A DNA stretch of 64,000 nucleotides from CAIWHR01 sp963779805 (lineage in GTDB: Bacteria > Pseudomonadota > Gammaproteobacteria > Burkholderiales > Casimicrobiaceae), in the NCBI GenBank assembly GCA_963779805.1, contig CAVZZN010000016.1:501637-565636 (forward strand), read 5' to 3'. A model generated the notes under the pieces. The model saw only the letters and a program-made list of their open reading frames with translations. It searched no databases and was not told the origin of the DNA. The stretch's first letter is position 1, and the number at the start of each line of letters is the position of its first letter. The translations under genes and the position numbers were made by a program. Positions 49,353 to 59,144 of this stretch are shown here, piece by piece.

Positions 49353-51026
49353 GTGCTACGGCTGCTCTCCATCCGCAACTTCGTCGTCGTCGAAGCGCTC
49401 GAGCTGGAGTTCGACGGCGGGTTTTCCGTGCTGACGGGCGAGACGGGCGCCGGCAAGTCCATCCTGCTCGACGCGCTCGCGCTGCTGCTCGGCGATCGCT
49501 TCGAGCTTCGCCAGCTGAAGCCCGGCGCGGAGCGCGCGGAGCTGTCGGCGTCGTTCGATGCGGGCGACGCGCCTGCTGCGCTGGCGTGGCTCGAGGACCA
49601 GGGCCTGCGCGAGGACGACGATGCCGTGCTGGTGCGCCGCTCGCTCGATGCGCAGGGACGCAGCCGCGCGTGGATCAACGGCCGTCCGGCGACGCTCGCG
49701 CAATTGAACGATCTCGGCGCCGCGCTCGTCGACCTGCACGGCCAGCACGCGCACCAGTCGTTGCTCGCGGCCGATGCGCAGCGCGCGCTGGTCGACGGGT
49801 TCGGCGGGTTCGTGGCGCTCGCGCGCGAGGTGAACGCGGCGTGGCGCGAATGGCGGGCGGCGGTCGAGGCGCGCGATGCGGCGAGCGCGTCGGCGGCCGC
49901 GAGCGCGGCCGAGCGCGAGTCTGTTGCACGCGCGACGCGAGGAGCTTGCGCGCCTGGCCGTTGGCGCCGACGAGTGGGCCACGTTGAGCCAGGCGCAGAC
50001 GCGGCTCGCGCATGCGGCGAGCCTGCTGGAGACCGCGAGCGCAGCCGAGGATGCGCTGACCGAAGGCGACGATGCGATCGCCGCGCGCCTGGGCACGATC
50101 GTGTCGCGGCTGCAGGCGGGCGTTGCGCACGATCCGGCGCTCGCGGACATCGTCGCGCTGCTCGAGCCGGCGTCGATCCAGTTGCGCGAGGCATCGCGCG
50201 AGTTGCGCATGTATCGGCAGCGCCTCGATCTCGATCCGGGCGAGCTCGCGCGGGTCGAGGAGCGGCTCGGCGCGATCCACGACATGGCGCGCAAGCATCG
50301 CGTGCGGCCGGAGGCGTTGCCGGAGTTGCTGGCCGATACCGAAGCGCGAATCGCGCTGCTTGCGGCGGCTGCGGACTTCGACCTGCTCGAGCGCAAGGCC
50401 GCGCAGGCGCAGGCGAGCTATCGCGCGTTCGCCGAGCAGCTGTCGGCCAAGCGGCGCGAGGCGGCGGTGGAGTTGGGGCATCGGGTCACCTCGGCGATGC
50501 AGGAGCTCGCGATGGCGGGCGGCCGGCTCGAGATCGCGCTCGTGCCGTGCGATCCGCCGTCGAGCCATGGCCTGGAGTCGATCGAGTTTCGCGTGGCGAG
50601 TCATCCCGAAGCAGCCGCTCGGGCCGCTCGCGCGCGTGGCGTCGGGCGGCGAGCTCTCGCGCATTGCGCTCGCCATCCAGGTGGTGACGAGCGAAGTGGC
50701 CGACGTGCCGACGCTCGTCTTCGACGAAGTGGACGTGGGCATCGGCGGCACCGTCGCGGCTACCGTGGGTCGACTCATGCAGGCGCTCGGCGAGCGACGC
50801 CAGGTGCTGTGCGTCACCCATCTGCCGCAGGTGGCCGTCGTTTGCCGACGCGCACTTCCAGGTGGTCAAGCACGGCGACGAGGCGAGCGTGCGCACCGAG
50901 GTGACGCCGCTATCGAGCGCCGAGCGCGTGGAGGAAGTGGCCCGCATGCTCGCCGGCAGCGCGATCACCGCCAAGACGCGTGCGCATGCGCGGGAGTTGC
51001 TGGCGCAACATCGCCGGCAAGGCTGA
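49353..51026 (+). CDS. recN: DNA repair protein RecN (about 557 aa, three frameshifts)
   Basis: SMC-like ATPase in double-strand break repair. GTG start: MLRLLSIRNFVVVEALELEF, Walker A TGETGAGKSILLDALALLLG, then LVDLHGQHAHQSLL. Frame 2 (from about 49922): LLHARREELARLAVGADEWA and the coiled-coil region to SSHGLESIEFRVASHP. Frame 3 (from about 50610): PLGPLARVASGGELSRIALA (ABC signature), TLVFDEVDVGIGG (Walker B), VLCVTHLPQVAV. Frame 4 (from about 50840): DAHFQVVKHGDEASVRTEV to RRQG. Total length equals intact RecN (553 in E. coli). Confidence 0.95.
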
Positions 51027-51069
51027 GCGCGAGCGGCGACGGCGCCCGCGCCGAGTCGCCCAAGGCGGC

Positions 51070-51201
51070 TCAGCCCTTGACCGCGATCAGCACCTCGAGG
51101 GGACCGCTCAACGCGAGCGCGCAGCCGGTGAACAGCGCGGCCTCCGAATGGCCGTTGATCAGGCTGATCGCGGTCAGCGAAAGCAGCAGGAGCGTGATCA
51201 T
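51070..51201 (-). CDS. Possible small membrane peptide (43 aa)
   Basis: MITLLLLSLTAISLINGHSE, then a second hydrophobic stretch AALFTGCALALSGPLEVLIA. Convergent with recN, downstream of the zinc-ribbon-like gene. Only composition supports it. Confidence 0.35.
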   Translation of the reverse strand: MITLLLLSLTAISLINGHSEAALFTGCALALSGPLEVLIAVKG

Positions 51202-51218
51202 GCTTCGCGCGCGCTTGC

Positions 51219-51572
51219 TCAGATCGTGATGTTCCGGCGACACAGCAGGCACTTCCAGACCTGACCCCCGGCCCAACCCTTCACGAGGGCATGGCGCGTC
51301 TCGACGCGACACGTCCGGCACCGGAAGACCTCGACCTGCTCGGGCCCGCTGGGCGTTCCCTGCGCGCGTTCGACGGCGGCGGCAACCACGTTCGCGCTGC
51401 TCGATTCCAGGGCCGTGCTGTCCATCCCCGGGACCGATACGGTGCGCTCGTTGCGCCACACCGAGCTTTGCGACCCGATGCGTGTGACCAGCGTCCTGAC
51501 GCGATACGAGTTGCCGTTGACGTGCTTGGCGTCGACCCGGATCTGGTATTCGCTTGTCGTGCGTACCTGCAT
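51219..51572 (-). CDS. Hypothetical protein with C-terminal CxxC pairs (117 aa)
   Basis: MQVRTTSEYQIRVDAKHVNG and a beta-rich first half, then VFRCRTCRVETRHAL and VWKCLLCRRNITI. Two CxxC pairs about 24 residues apart suggest a zinc ribbon. Small DNA/RNA-binding or regulatory role possible; no family recognised. Confidence 0.55.
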   Translation of the reverse strand: MQVRTTSEYQIRVDAKHVNGNSYRVRTLVTRIGSQSSVWRNERTVSVPGMDSTALESSSANVVAAAVERAQGTPSGPEQVEVFRCRTCRVETRHALVKGWAGGQVWKCLLCRRNITI

Positions 51573-51767
51573 GGATGTCCCCTACATGGCCTCGCGGCTT
51601 GCGGCGGCATTGAAGCCGTGCAACTTTGACGCCACGCGCGATAAGCGCTTGATGGCATGCGGCCCCGGGATTCGAAGGCGGCGTCCCTGTCAGTCCTGCC
51701 GACAGGGATCTCGTGCACGCGGGCCGAACAGCTTGTGCTGTACGTCAAATGCCGCCCGCCCCTTGCG

Positions 51768-51800
51768 TTGACACCTGCCGGTAATTGATATTAACTGGAT
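51768..51800 (+). promoter_or_regulatory. AT-rich promoter/operator before the TetR gene
   Basis: TTGACA (51768-51773) followed by an AT island with the palindrome TAATTGATATTA and the direct repeat TTAAC-TGGA-TTAAC ending 1 bp before the ATG. It is a likely promoter with autoregulatory operator. The -10 is weak (TATTAA or TTAACT). Confidence 0.5.
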
Positions 51801-51804
51801 TAAC

Positions 51805-52482
51805 ATGAATAAGCCGAAGCGCACGTATTCGATGCAGCGCCGGGCCGCGAGCGCGGAGGCGACCCGGGCGAGCATCCGGGACGCGGCGATCGGCTTGCAC
51901 GCGGAGCGGCTATGGGACGACTTCACCCTGCAGGAGGTCGCGCAGCGCGCCGGGACGACGGTGCAGACCGTGCTGCGCGCCTACGGCAGCAAGGACGCGC
52001 TCGAGCTGCTCGCGATGGAAGCCTCGGCCGTCCCGCGTCGCAAGGCGTGCCCGCCCGGCGATACGGCCGCAGCGGTGCGCGTGCTCTACGATGACTACGA
52101 AGCCGTGGGGGATCGCGTCGTCCGGTACCTCGCCGAAGAGCTGCGGCGTCCCGCCTTGGCGTCGCGGGTCGAGCTCGGGCGCCGCGCGCACCGCGCGTGG
52201 GTACGCACCGTGTTTGCCCCCGAGCTCGAAGGCCGGCCGAAACGCGCGGCGCAGGACCTCCTGCGCGCGCTGGTGGTGGCCACGGACGTGTACGTGTGGA
52301 AACTGCTGCGCCGCGACATGCACCTCGACCGCGCTTCCGCCGAGCGGGTGGTCAGGGGCATGATCGCCGCAATCGCGCACGGAGGCGCACATGGCGAAGT
52401 TCCTGTGGGCGTGCTGGGACGGCGGCGGAAACCTGCCGCCAAGCCTCGGGATCGCGCGCGCCCTTCTCAGGCGCGGGCATAG
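51805..52482 (+). CDS. TetR/AcrR-family transcriptional regulator (225 aa)
   Basis: N-terminal HTH: RASIRDAAIGLHAERLWDDF, TLQEVAQRAGTTVQTVLRAY, GSKDALELL, matching TetR_N (helix 2-turn-helix 3 'VAQRAGTTVQTVLRAYGSKD'). The ligand domain is divergent. The C-terminus overlaps the next gene by 92 bp (Arg/Pro/Ala-rich tail); the native stop may be earlier, hidden by an indel. Likely controls the downstream glycosyltransferase and NAT genes. Confidence 0.85.
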   Translation: MNKPKRTYSMQRRAASAEATRASIRDAAIGLHAERLWDDFTLQEVAQRAGTTVQTVLRAYGSKDALELLAMEASAVPRRKACPPGDTAAAVRVLYDDYEAVGDRVVRYLAEELRRPALASRVELGRRAHRAWVRTVFAPELEGRPKRAAQDLLRALVVATDVYVWKLLRRDMHLDRASAERVVRGMIAAIAHGGAHGEVPVGVLGRRRKPAAKPRDRARPSQARA

Positions 52483-53519
52483 CGTCGTGCTGGCCGGCCG
52501 TCCGCAGATGGTCGATCGCGCACGTGCCGCCGGCGTGTCCGCAATGGCGCTGCAGCGATGGTCCGCATTCGTGGAGCGGTTCGCGGGCCACCCGCTGCCG
52601 GCGATCTTCGGCTATCTCGCGTCTCCGGCCGTGGGCGAGGAGCTGGTGCAGCTCGCGCAGGCCGAGCGTGCCGATGCCGTCGTCATCGATGCCATGTTCA
52701 GCGCCGCGCTCGAGGCTGCGGACGCGTTCGGGCGGCCAACGGCGGTCGCGCTGCACACGCTGCTGCGCCGGATCTATCCGACGTGGCAGGCGAATTTCCA
52801 GCGCCAGAGCGCTGCCCGCGTCGCTGCCGGCTTCGCCCCGCTGCCGCCGCTGGATGTCCTGTGGGGCGCACGCGACCTCGTCCAGGTGAACACCCTCGCC
52901 GCGTTCGACACGCCGGGCACGACCCCGCTTCGGCAACGTCCGGCACGGCGCGCCGGTGCTCTACGAGGAGCCCACGGCCGAGGCGCCGCGCCTGCCTTGG
53001 CCGGCCGAAGATCCGAGGCCGCTCGTGCTGGTGAGCTTCAGCACCGTGTTCGAGCAGCGTTCGGCGTCCATGCTGCAGCGCGCGCTCGACGCCCTGTCCC
53101 CACTGCCGGTGCGCGTCGTCGCCACGACGGGTGGCGTGCTCGCGGCCGACGAAATCTCGCCGCCGCCCAACGCGCTCGTCCTGGGCTGCGCGTCGCACGA
53201 GGCCCTGATGGCGCGCGCCGCGCTCGTCCTGACCCATGGGGGCCACGGCACCGCGATGCGCAGCTTGAGCCACGGCCTGCCGATGGTCTGCGTTCCGGCG
53301 CTCGCCGAAGACCAGCCGCTCATCGCGAGCGCCGTGCAGGAACGCGGGGCCGGCATCGCGCTCGCGCGCGAGGCGGGGAGCGCCGACATCCGCGAAGCCG
53401 TGCGCGCGGTGCTGGACGACCCCGCCTACGCCGCCGCCGCGCGGCAGTGGATGGCGCCGCTCGCCGCGAACGACGGCGCCGAATGCGCCGCCGACAGCTT
53501 CGAGCAGCTCGCAGCGTAG
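52391..53519 (+). CDS. UGT/YjiC-type glycosyltransferase (about 375 aa, one frameshift)
   Basis: GT1-family enzyme transferring sugar from a nucleotide sugar to a small molecule. N-terminal frame: MAKFLWACWDGGGNLPPSLG and 'IARALLRRGHSVVLAGRPQM' (Rossmann acceptor domain). C-terminal frame (from about 52930): PLVLVSFSTVFEQ, NALVLGCASHEALMARAALV, LTHGGHGTAMRSLSHGLPMV, CVPALAEDQPLIASAVQERG. The HGGxGT and DQ motifs mark the UGT donor site. The frame changes near 52930-52945. GGAGG lies 5 nt before ATG. Substrate unknown. Confidence 0.88.
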
Positions 53520-53588
53520 GCGCGCACGACCGGCGGACCGCAAACCGCACCACCTTGCCGAGCGCGAGGCCGTGCACAGGAGACGACC

Positions 53589-54398
53589 ATGGATGCAGCG
53601 TTTGATCTCGACGCCTACCTCGACCGCATCGAATGGGGCGGGCCGACCACGCCGACCTACGACACGCTCGCCGGCGTGCTGCGTGCCCACATGCAACGCA
53701 TCCCGTTCGAGAACCTCGACGTGCTGCTGGGCACGCCGGTCTCGCTCGACGTCGAGCGGCTGCAACGAAAGCTCGTCCGGGACCGGCGCGGCGGCTACTG
53801 CTTCGAGCACGGAACGTTGTTCGCCGCGGCGCTCGAAGGGCTTGGCTTCGCGCCCACGCGGCACACGGCGCGCGTGGTCGTCGTGCTCCCCAGGGCGGCG
53901 GCTCCCCGCGCGCACATGTTCCTGACGGTGACGTTGCCCGAAGGCCGATTCATCCTCGATCCCGGCTTCGGTGCCATCGCACCCCGCGTTCCCGTCCCCT
54001 TGGCCGAAAACGCGGAGGCGCAGGCCGGGCACGACGTGCACTGGATGGCCCGCGACGGCAACGAGTGGATGCTGCGCACGCGCGTCGGTGACAAGACGAT
54101 CGATTGCTGGGTGTCGCCGATCGAGCGCGACAATCTCGTCGACTTCGAGATGGGCAACTACTGGACCTCCACCCACCCCTCGTCGCCGTTCGTCAACCGG
54201 CTCATGATGCGCGCCCTGACCGACGATGGCCGCATCGGCGTGATGAATCGCGATCTGACGGTATGGCGCGGAGCGCAGTCGACCGCAACCCAGCTCGCCG
54301 ATCGCAGCGCGCTGCGCAGCCTGCTGACGGAGCACTTCGGCTTCGACCTGCCGGAGGTCGAGCGCCTGCGGGTGCCGACCATCCCCGAGTGGGCGTGA
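53589..54398 (+). CDS. Arylamine N-acetyltransferase (269 aa)
   Basis: Transfers acetyl from acetyl-CoA to arylamines or hydrazines. Motifs: MQRIPFENLDVLLGTP, RDRRGGYCFEHGTLFAAALE (nucleophile Cys), RAHMFLTVTLPEGRFILDPG (catalytic His and Asp). Length is typical (about 270-280). AGGAG precedes ATG. Last gene of the TetR-glycosyltransferase group. Confidence 0.95.
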   Translation: MDAAFDLDAYLDRIEWGGPTTPTYDTLAGVLRAHMQRIPFENLDVLLGTPVSLDVERLQRKLVRDRRGGYCFEHGTLFAAALEGLGFAPTRHTARVVVVLPRAAAPRAHMFLTVTLPEGRFILDPGFGAIAPRVPVPLAENAEAQAGHDVHWMARDGNEWMLRTRVGDKTIDCWVSPIERDNLVDFEMGNYWTSTHPSSPFVNRLMMRALTDDGRIGVMNRDLTVWRGAQSTATQLADRSALRSLLTEHFGFDLPEVERLRVPTIPEWA

Positions 54399-54459
54399 GG
54401 TCGCGCGCCCTGATCGCGTCTGGAATCGGCGGCAGCCCACGATCATCGCACTGCAAACG

Positions 54460-54485
54460 AAAACGCGGCCAGCCGGCCGCGTTTT
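54460..54485. terminator. Bidirectional rho-independent terminator
   Basis: Perfect 11-bp stem AAAACGCGGCC / GGCCGCGTTTT with loop AGCC, giving an A-tract before and a T-tract after on both strands. Lies between convergent NAT and pbpG-like genes. Confidence 0.92.
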
Positions 54486-54509
54486 CCGCTGACGACGACG
54501 CGCCGCTAC

Positions 54510-55508
54510 CTACATGCGCGGCTTGGCGCGCTTGTGGGCCGGCGTGTACCGGACCTGCTTCACGGTGGCGGCCGGGGTATGGCGCGCCCGCAGCGAACCC
54601 TTGACGCGGCTCTTCGCCTTGCCGTGCGCCGAGACGCGGATCAGGCGCGGCTCCCTGGGCTCGACCGCGCCGGCGGAATCGCCGGTCTCGAGCCACTGCT
54701 TGACGCGCTGCGCGTCCGCCACGCGGGTGTACTTGCCGAGCGAATCGAGCAGCACGATCACGAACGGCTTGCTCGACACGGTGGCCAGCATGACGAGGCA
54801 CTTGCCCGCCTCGCGGATGTAGCCCGTCTTGGAAACCTGGATGTCCCACTTCGGACTCTTCACCAGCATGTTCGTATTGTTGAAGCCGAGCACCTGGCCG
54901 GTGGGCTGCACCTCGACGAAATGGCTGCCGGTGGTGCTGTACTCGCGGATCAGCGGATATTGCGCGGCCGCGGCGACCATCTTCGCAAGCTCGGTCGCCG
55001 TGGAAACGTTGGAGGCCGTAAGCCCGGTCGGATCCTCGAAGTGCGTGTGCGCCAGACCGAGGTCCTGCGCCTTCCTGTTCATGGCGGCGACGAACGCCGG
55101 CATCCCGCCCGGATAGTGGCGCGCGAGGCTCGAGGCGGCGCGATTCTCCGAGGCCATGAGTGCCAGGCGCAGCATCTCCTGCCGCGACAGCAGGGTGCCC
55201 AGGCGCAGGCGCGAGCTGCTGCCCTTGAGGAAGTCGAAATCCTGCATCGTCACGTCGAGCACCTCGTCCATCGGGAGGTTGGCATCGAGCGTGACCATCG
55301 CGGTCATGAGCTTGGTGAGGGACGCGATGGGCGTGACCTCGTCGGCGGCCTTGGCGTAGATCGGCTGACCGGCCTCGGCGTCCAGGATGAGCGCATTGGC
55401 GGACGACAGCCGGAGCTTGCTGGCATCCAGGGCACCCACGACGGGCTGGGCGAAGGCCGTGGTGGCCGCGAGCAGCCCCGCAAAAACAACGAGAAGGCGA
55501 GATTTCAT
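54510..55508 (-). CDS. pbpG: D-alanyl-D-alanine endopeptidase, PBP7/PbpG-like (332 aa)
   Basis: Low-molecular-mass penicillin-binding protein cleaving peptidoglycan cross-links. Signal peptide MKSRLLVVFAGLLAATTAFA. S11 peptidase motifs: IASLTKLMTAMV (SxxK), LMASENRAASSLARHYPGGM (SxN), VSKTGYIREAGKCLVM (KTG). Basic C-terminal tail (KAKSRVKGSLRARHTPAATV). E. coli PBP7 is 310 residues. Confidence 0.93.
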   Translation of the reverse strand: MKSRLLVVFAGLLAATTAFAQPVVGALDASKLRLSSANALILDAEAGQPIYAKAADEVTPIASLTKLMTAMVTLDANLPMDEVLDVTMQDFDFLKGSSSRLRLGTLLSRQEMLRLALMASENRAASSLARHYPGGMPAFVAAMNRKAQDLGLAHTHFEDPTGLTASNVSTATELAKMVAAAAQYPLIREYSTTGSHFVEVQPTGQVLGFNNTNMLVKSPKWDIQVSKTGYIREAGKCLVMLATVSSKPFVIVLLDSLGKYTRVADAQRVKQWLETGDSAGAVEPREPRLIRVSAHGKAKSRVKGSLRARHTPAATVKQVRYTPAHKRAKPRM

Positions 55509-55770
55509 GAGGTGTAGGCTAAAGTCAGTTTGTCTTATAGCACACGGTTTTCGCAGCCGCCAATAGCCCGGCGCAGGGAATTTGATCCCGTCGGTTCGGG
55601 CGACCCCGCTGTAGAGGACAGGTCATCGTCCTACAAGCAACGGGGCGCGCGTCCGACAGCCGCACTGTCGCAAAGTCTGTGCCCGGCGAAAATGGGCCTG
55701 CGCAGCCTGCTCCGACCCGTACCCTCAGGGCGTCTCTGGGGACCTCCGCGGTGGTCGATCGATCGCCCGA
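55509..55770. other. Intergenic region upstream of pbpG
   Basis: 262 bp with no supportable gene or RNA. It includes the pbpG promoter region and the 3' flank of the ABC exporter. Confidence 0.5.
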
Positions 55771-57622
55771 TCAACGCACCAGCGCCCCATCCTCTTCACT
55801 ATCGGCGCCCGCCGTCGCAGCTTTAGGCGCCTGGCGCTGCTCGTCCTGCTGCAGTCGCCACATGCGGGCGTAGATCCCGCCGCGAGCGAGCAGCTCGGCA
55901 TGCGTGCCGCGCTCGACGATCCGTCCGCGATCGAGCACCAGGATCTCGTCGGCATCGACGATCGTCGACAGCCGATGCGCGATCGTGAGCGTCGTGCGGT
56001 CCTGCGCGATGCGCTTGAGCTCGCCCTGGATCGCCTTCTCCGATTTCGAATCGAGCGCGCTCGTCGCCTCGTCGAAGATCAGGATGCGCGGATTCTTGAG
56101 GATCGCACGCGCGATCGCCACGCGCTGCTTCTCGCCGCCGGAGAGCTTCAATCCACGCTCGCCCACCGGCGTGTCGTAGCCTTGCGGCAGGCTCGCCACG
56201 AAGTCGTGGATCTGCGCGAGACGCGCGGCGGCGATGATCTCGTCCTTGGTGGCACCCGGGTGGCCGTACGCGATGTTGTACTCGATCGAGTCGTTGAAGA
56301 GCACGGTGTCCTGCGGCACGATGCCGATCGCCGCGCGGACGCTGTTCTGCTGCACGTCGCGGATGTCCTGGCCGTTGATCAGGATGCGACCGCCGGTGAC
56401 GTCGTAGAAGCGGAACAGCAGTCGCGCGAGCGTCGACTTGCCCGATCCCGACGGCCCCACCACCGCCACCGTGCGCCCGGGCGGAATCGTGAAGCTCACG
56501 TCGAACAGGATCTGGCGATCGCTCTCGTACGCGAACTGGACGCGATCGAAGCGCACCTCGCCCGCGCCGACCGCGAGCGGCTTCGCACCGGGCGCATCCG
56601 ACACCTCGGTGTGCTCCGCCGCGAGCTGGAACATGCGCTCCATGTCGGCGACGGCCTGCTTGATCTCGCGATAGATCACGCCGAGGAAGTTGAGCGGCAC
56701 GTAGAGCTGGATCATGAACGCGTTCACCAGCACCAGGTCGCCGATCGTCATGGTGCCGGCCACCACGCCGACGGTCGCGCGCCACATGATCAGCGTCACC
56801 GCGACCGCGATGATCGCGCTCTGCGTGATGTTCAGCACCGAGAGCGAAGTCTGGCTCTTCACCGCCGCGCGCTCCCAGCTCTGCATGCTCTGGTCGTAGC
56901 GGCGCGCCTCGAATTCCTCGTTGCCGAAGTACTTCACCGTCTCGTAATTGAGCAGGCTGTCGATGGCCTTGGCGTGCGCGCGCGAATCGAGCTCGTTCAT
57001 CTGGCGGCGATAGCCCGTTCGCCATTCGGTGATGTAGATCGTCGCGGCGATGTAGAGCGCCAGCGCGGTGAGCGCGATCGCGATGAAGGTCCAGTCGTAG
57101 CGCGTCACCAGGATCACCGAGACGAGGCCGATCTCGACCAGCGTGGGCAGGATCGAGAAGAGCGTGTAGCTGATCAGGCTGGAGATGCCGCGCGTGCCGC
57201 GCTCGACATCGCGGGTGAGGCCTCCGGTCTGGCGGGCCAGGTGGAACCGCAGGCTGAGGGCGTGCAGGTGTCGGAAAACTTGCAGGGCGATCGTGCGCAC
57301 GGCGCGCTGCGTCACCTTCGCGAACAGGAATTCGCGCATCTCGGTGAACGTTGTCGTCGACAACCGCAGGATCCCGTAGGCCACCAGCAGCATCAGCGGG
57401 ACGGTCAGGATCGCCGATCGCGGCGTCGAGCGAATCGACGATGTGCTTGAGCACGATCGGCACGCCGACGTTGGCGACCTTCGCCCCGATCAGCGCCAGC
57501 ATCGCGGCGATCACCCGGGCCTTGTAGGCCCAGAGGTAGGGGAGGAGCTTGCGAACGACGCGCCAGTCGCTGCCTTCGGTGGGACCGGGCAGCGGCAGGT
57601 TGGCTCGGGAATGGCCGCGCAT
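55771..57622 (-). CDS. Atm1/HMT-like ABC exporter, fused permease-ATPase (about 616 aa, one frameshift)
   Basis: Type IV half-exporter resembling Atm1/ABCB7 (glutathione or metal-conjugate export) more than MsbA. Membrane part: WRVVRKLLPYLWAYKARVIA, KVANVGVPIVLKHIVDSLDA, then in the second frame RLSTTTFTEMREFLFAKVTQ, HLARQTGGLTRDVERGTRGI and SLLNYETVKYFGNEEFEARR (typical of Atm1). ATPase: VAVVGPSGSGKSTLARLLFR (Walker A), IGIVPQDTVLFNDSIEYNIA, LKLSGGEKQRVAIARAILKN, ILIFDEATSALDSKSE. The frame changes near 57400-57425. Confidence 0.92.
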
Positions 57623-57630
57623 GGGGAAAA

Positions 57631-57665
57631 CCCGTTACTCAGAGTAATTACTCAGAGTAAGGGGG
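57631..57665. repeat. Family A repeat between ABC exporter and clsB
   Basis: CCCGTTACTCAGAGTAA followed by TTACTCAGAGTAAGGGG: two 13-mers with flanking C and G runs, palindromic apart from the centre bases and one flank. It lies 8 bp upstream of the exporter start. A degenerate family B-like stretch (GGCCCGGGGTC) follows at 57686-57699 and touches the clsB stop. Confidence 0.88.
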
Positions 57666-57695
57666 TTGGGGCGAAAAGCAAGCCCCGGCCCGGGG

Positions 57696-58976
57696 TCAGG
57701 GGTGGGGGTCGCCGGCGTCGGGCGGTACCTGGCCGGTCATCGGGGCCTCGCCGGTCGGCGGGCCCATGCGCGTGGCCGGACCGGGCGTCGGGGCTGCGCG
57801 CCGCGTGCCGCGGAACCACTCGTTGCCGCCGTAGCCCAGCACGCCCATCATCAGGCGCACGATGCCGTACGCGACCCAGTTGATCGCGCGCAGCACCCGT
57901 GGGCGCGCCTTCCACTTCTGCGGCGGCACCGGACGCGCGCCGGCGTCGATCATCTGCACGAGCTCGAGCCGGAGCTGATCCGCGAAGTACGGATCGCGCA
58001 CGAAGATGTTCGCCTCGCGCGCCATCAGCAGGCTGTAGGGATCGATGTTGGACGAGCCCACCGTCGCCCAGCGATCGTCGATCACCGCGACCTTCGCGTG
58101 CAGGAACGAGCGGTGGTACTCCTGGATCGAGATCCCCGCCTGCAGCAGCTGGCCATACAGCGCACGGATCGCGTAGTGCAGCAGCCGATATTCGACTCGC
58201 GCCTGCAGCAGCAGGGTCACGCGCACGCCCCGCCCCGCGGCCGCGATCAGCGCGCGCCGGAACCGCATCCCCGGGAAGAAGTACGAGTTGGCGATGATGA
58301 TCTCGCGCTTGGCCGTGCGAATCGCCGCGAGATACGCTTGCTCGATGTCGTTGCGATGGCGGAGGTTGTCGCGGATCACGAACTTCGCCGTCTGCGCCCC
58401 GGCGCGCTCGCCGCGCCGCGGCGGCGGGAACAGCGGCACGGGCGTGGAGCCCGCCTGCACCAGCTCGTTGATGGCCCACACGCGTTGCATCGTGCGCACG
58501 ATGCCCGGCAGCACCGGACCTTCCACGCGCACCGCAAAGTCGACGCGCGGCGGCTTGTGCCCCGGCGCGTGCATGTCGTCGATGATGTTGATGCCGCCGA
58601 CGAACGCGACCTTGCCGTCGACGTGACACAGCTTGCGATGCAGCCGGCGCAACCGATGCGCGCGGAAGTGCCATGGCCGCACCTGCGGCCGATACTTGAG
58701 CAGCTTGATGCCGCCGCGACGCAACGTGCGCTCCATGCGACGCGTGAGGTAATGCCGCGCGCCCCAGCCGTCGACCATCACGCGCACCTCGACGCCCCGC
58801 TCCACCGCGCGCAGCAGCGCCGCGGTGACGAGGCGCGACGTGCGATCGTCGGCGTAGATGTACGTCTCGATCCAGACCTCGCGGTCGGCGCGGTCGATGG
58901 CCGTGAGCAGCGCCGGGAAGAACTCGGTCCCGCTGCGCAACAGCGTGAGCCGATTGCCCGGCGTGTATCGGTTCAT
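57696..58976 (-). CDS. clsB: Cardiolipin synthase B-like phospholipase D family protein (426 aa)
   Basis: Makes cardiolipin by transphosphatidylation at the inner membrane. Two HKD motifs: HRKLCHVDGKVAFVGGINII and HAKVAVIDDRWATVGSSNID. Also EVWIETYIYADDRTSRLVTA and ANSYFFPGMRFRRALI. Start MNRYTPGN at 58976; an open frame continues 18 codons upstream. The C-terminus is Pro/Gly-rich and ends in degenerate repeat sequence. Neighbour of a YbhP-like gene, as in E. coli ybhP-clsB. Confidence 0.93.
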   Translation of the reverse strand: MNRYTPGNRLTLLRSGTEFFPALLTAIDRADREVWIETYIYADDRTSRLVTAALLRAVERGVEVRVMVDGWGARHYLTRRMERTLRRGGIKLLKYRPQVRPWHFRAHRLRRLHRKLCHVDGKVAFVGGINIIDDMHAPGHKPPRVDFAVRVEGPVLPGIVRTMQRVWAINELVQAGSTPVPLFPPPRRGERAGAQTAKFVIRDNLRHRNDIEQAYLAAIRTAKREIIIANSYFFPGMRFRRALIAAAGRGVRVTLLLQARVEYRLLHYAIRALYGQLLQAGISIQEYHRSFLHAKVAVIDDRWATVGSSNIDPYSLLMAREANIFVRDPYFADQLRLELVQMIDAGARPVPPQKWKARPRVLRAINWVAYGIVRLMMGVLGYGGNEWFRGTRRAAPTPGPATRMGPPTGEAPMTGQVPPDAGDPHP

Positions 58977-59068
58977 CGAGCAGGCTGGATCTTGAGCTGC
59001 GCTTCCGGCAGACGCGGCAGGATCGCCCAACGCGCAACACAGGTCACGCGCCGCCCCCGGCGACCGAC

Positions 59069-59101
59069 GACCCTGGATCGACCCCGGGTCGACCCAGCGT
59101 C
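59069..59101. repeat. Family B repeat: three tandem 11-mers
   Basis: GACCCTGGATC, GACCCCGGGTC and GACCCAGCGTC with a strict 11-bp period. It lies between the ybhP-like gene and clsB, which are co-directional. Confidence 0.88.
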
Positions 59102-59144
59102 AGAGGTGGGCCCGGGGACCCTTGCGGGAACCAGTGTAGCGGTT

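Noticed and set aside
55550..55680. Possible tRNA (GGTTCG-like stretch near 55591)
   Set aside because: No acceptor stem, anticodon arm or CCA can be drawn around it.
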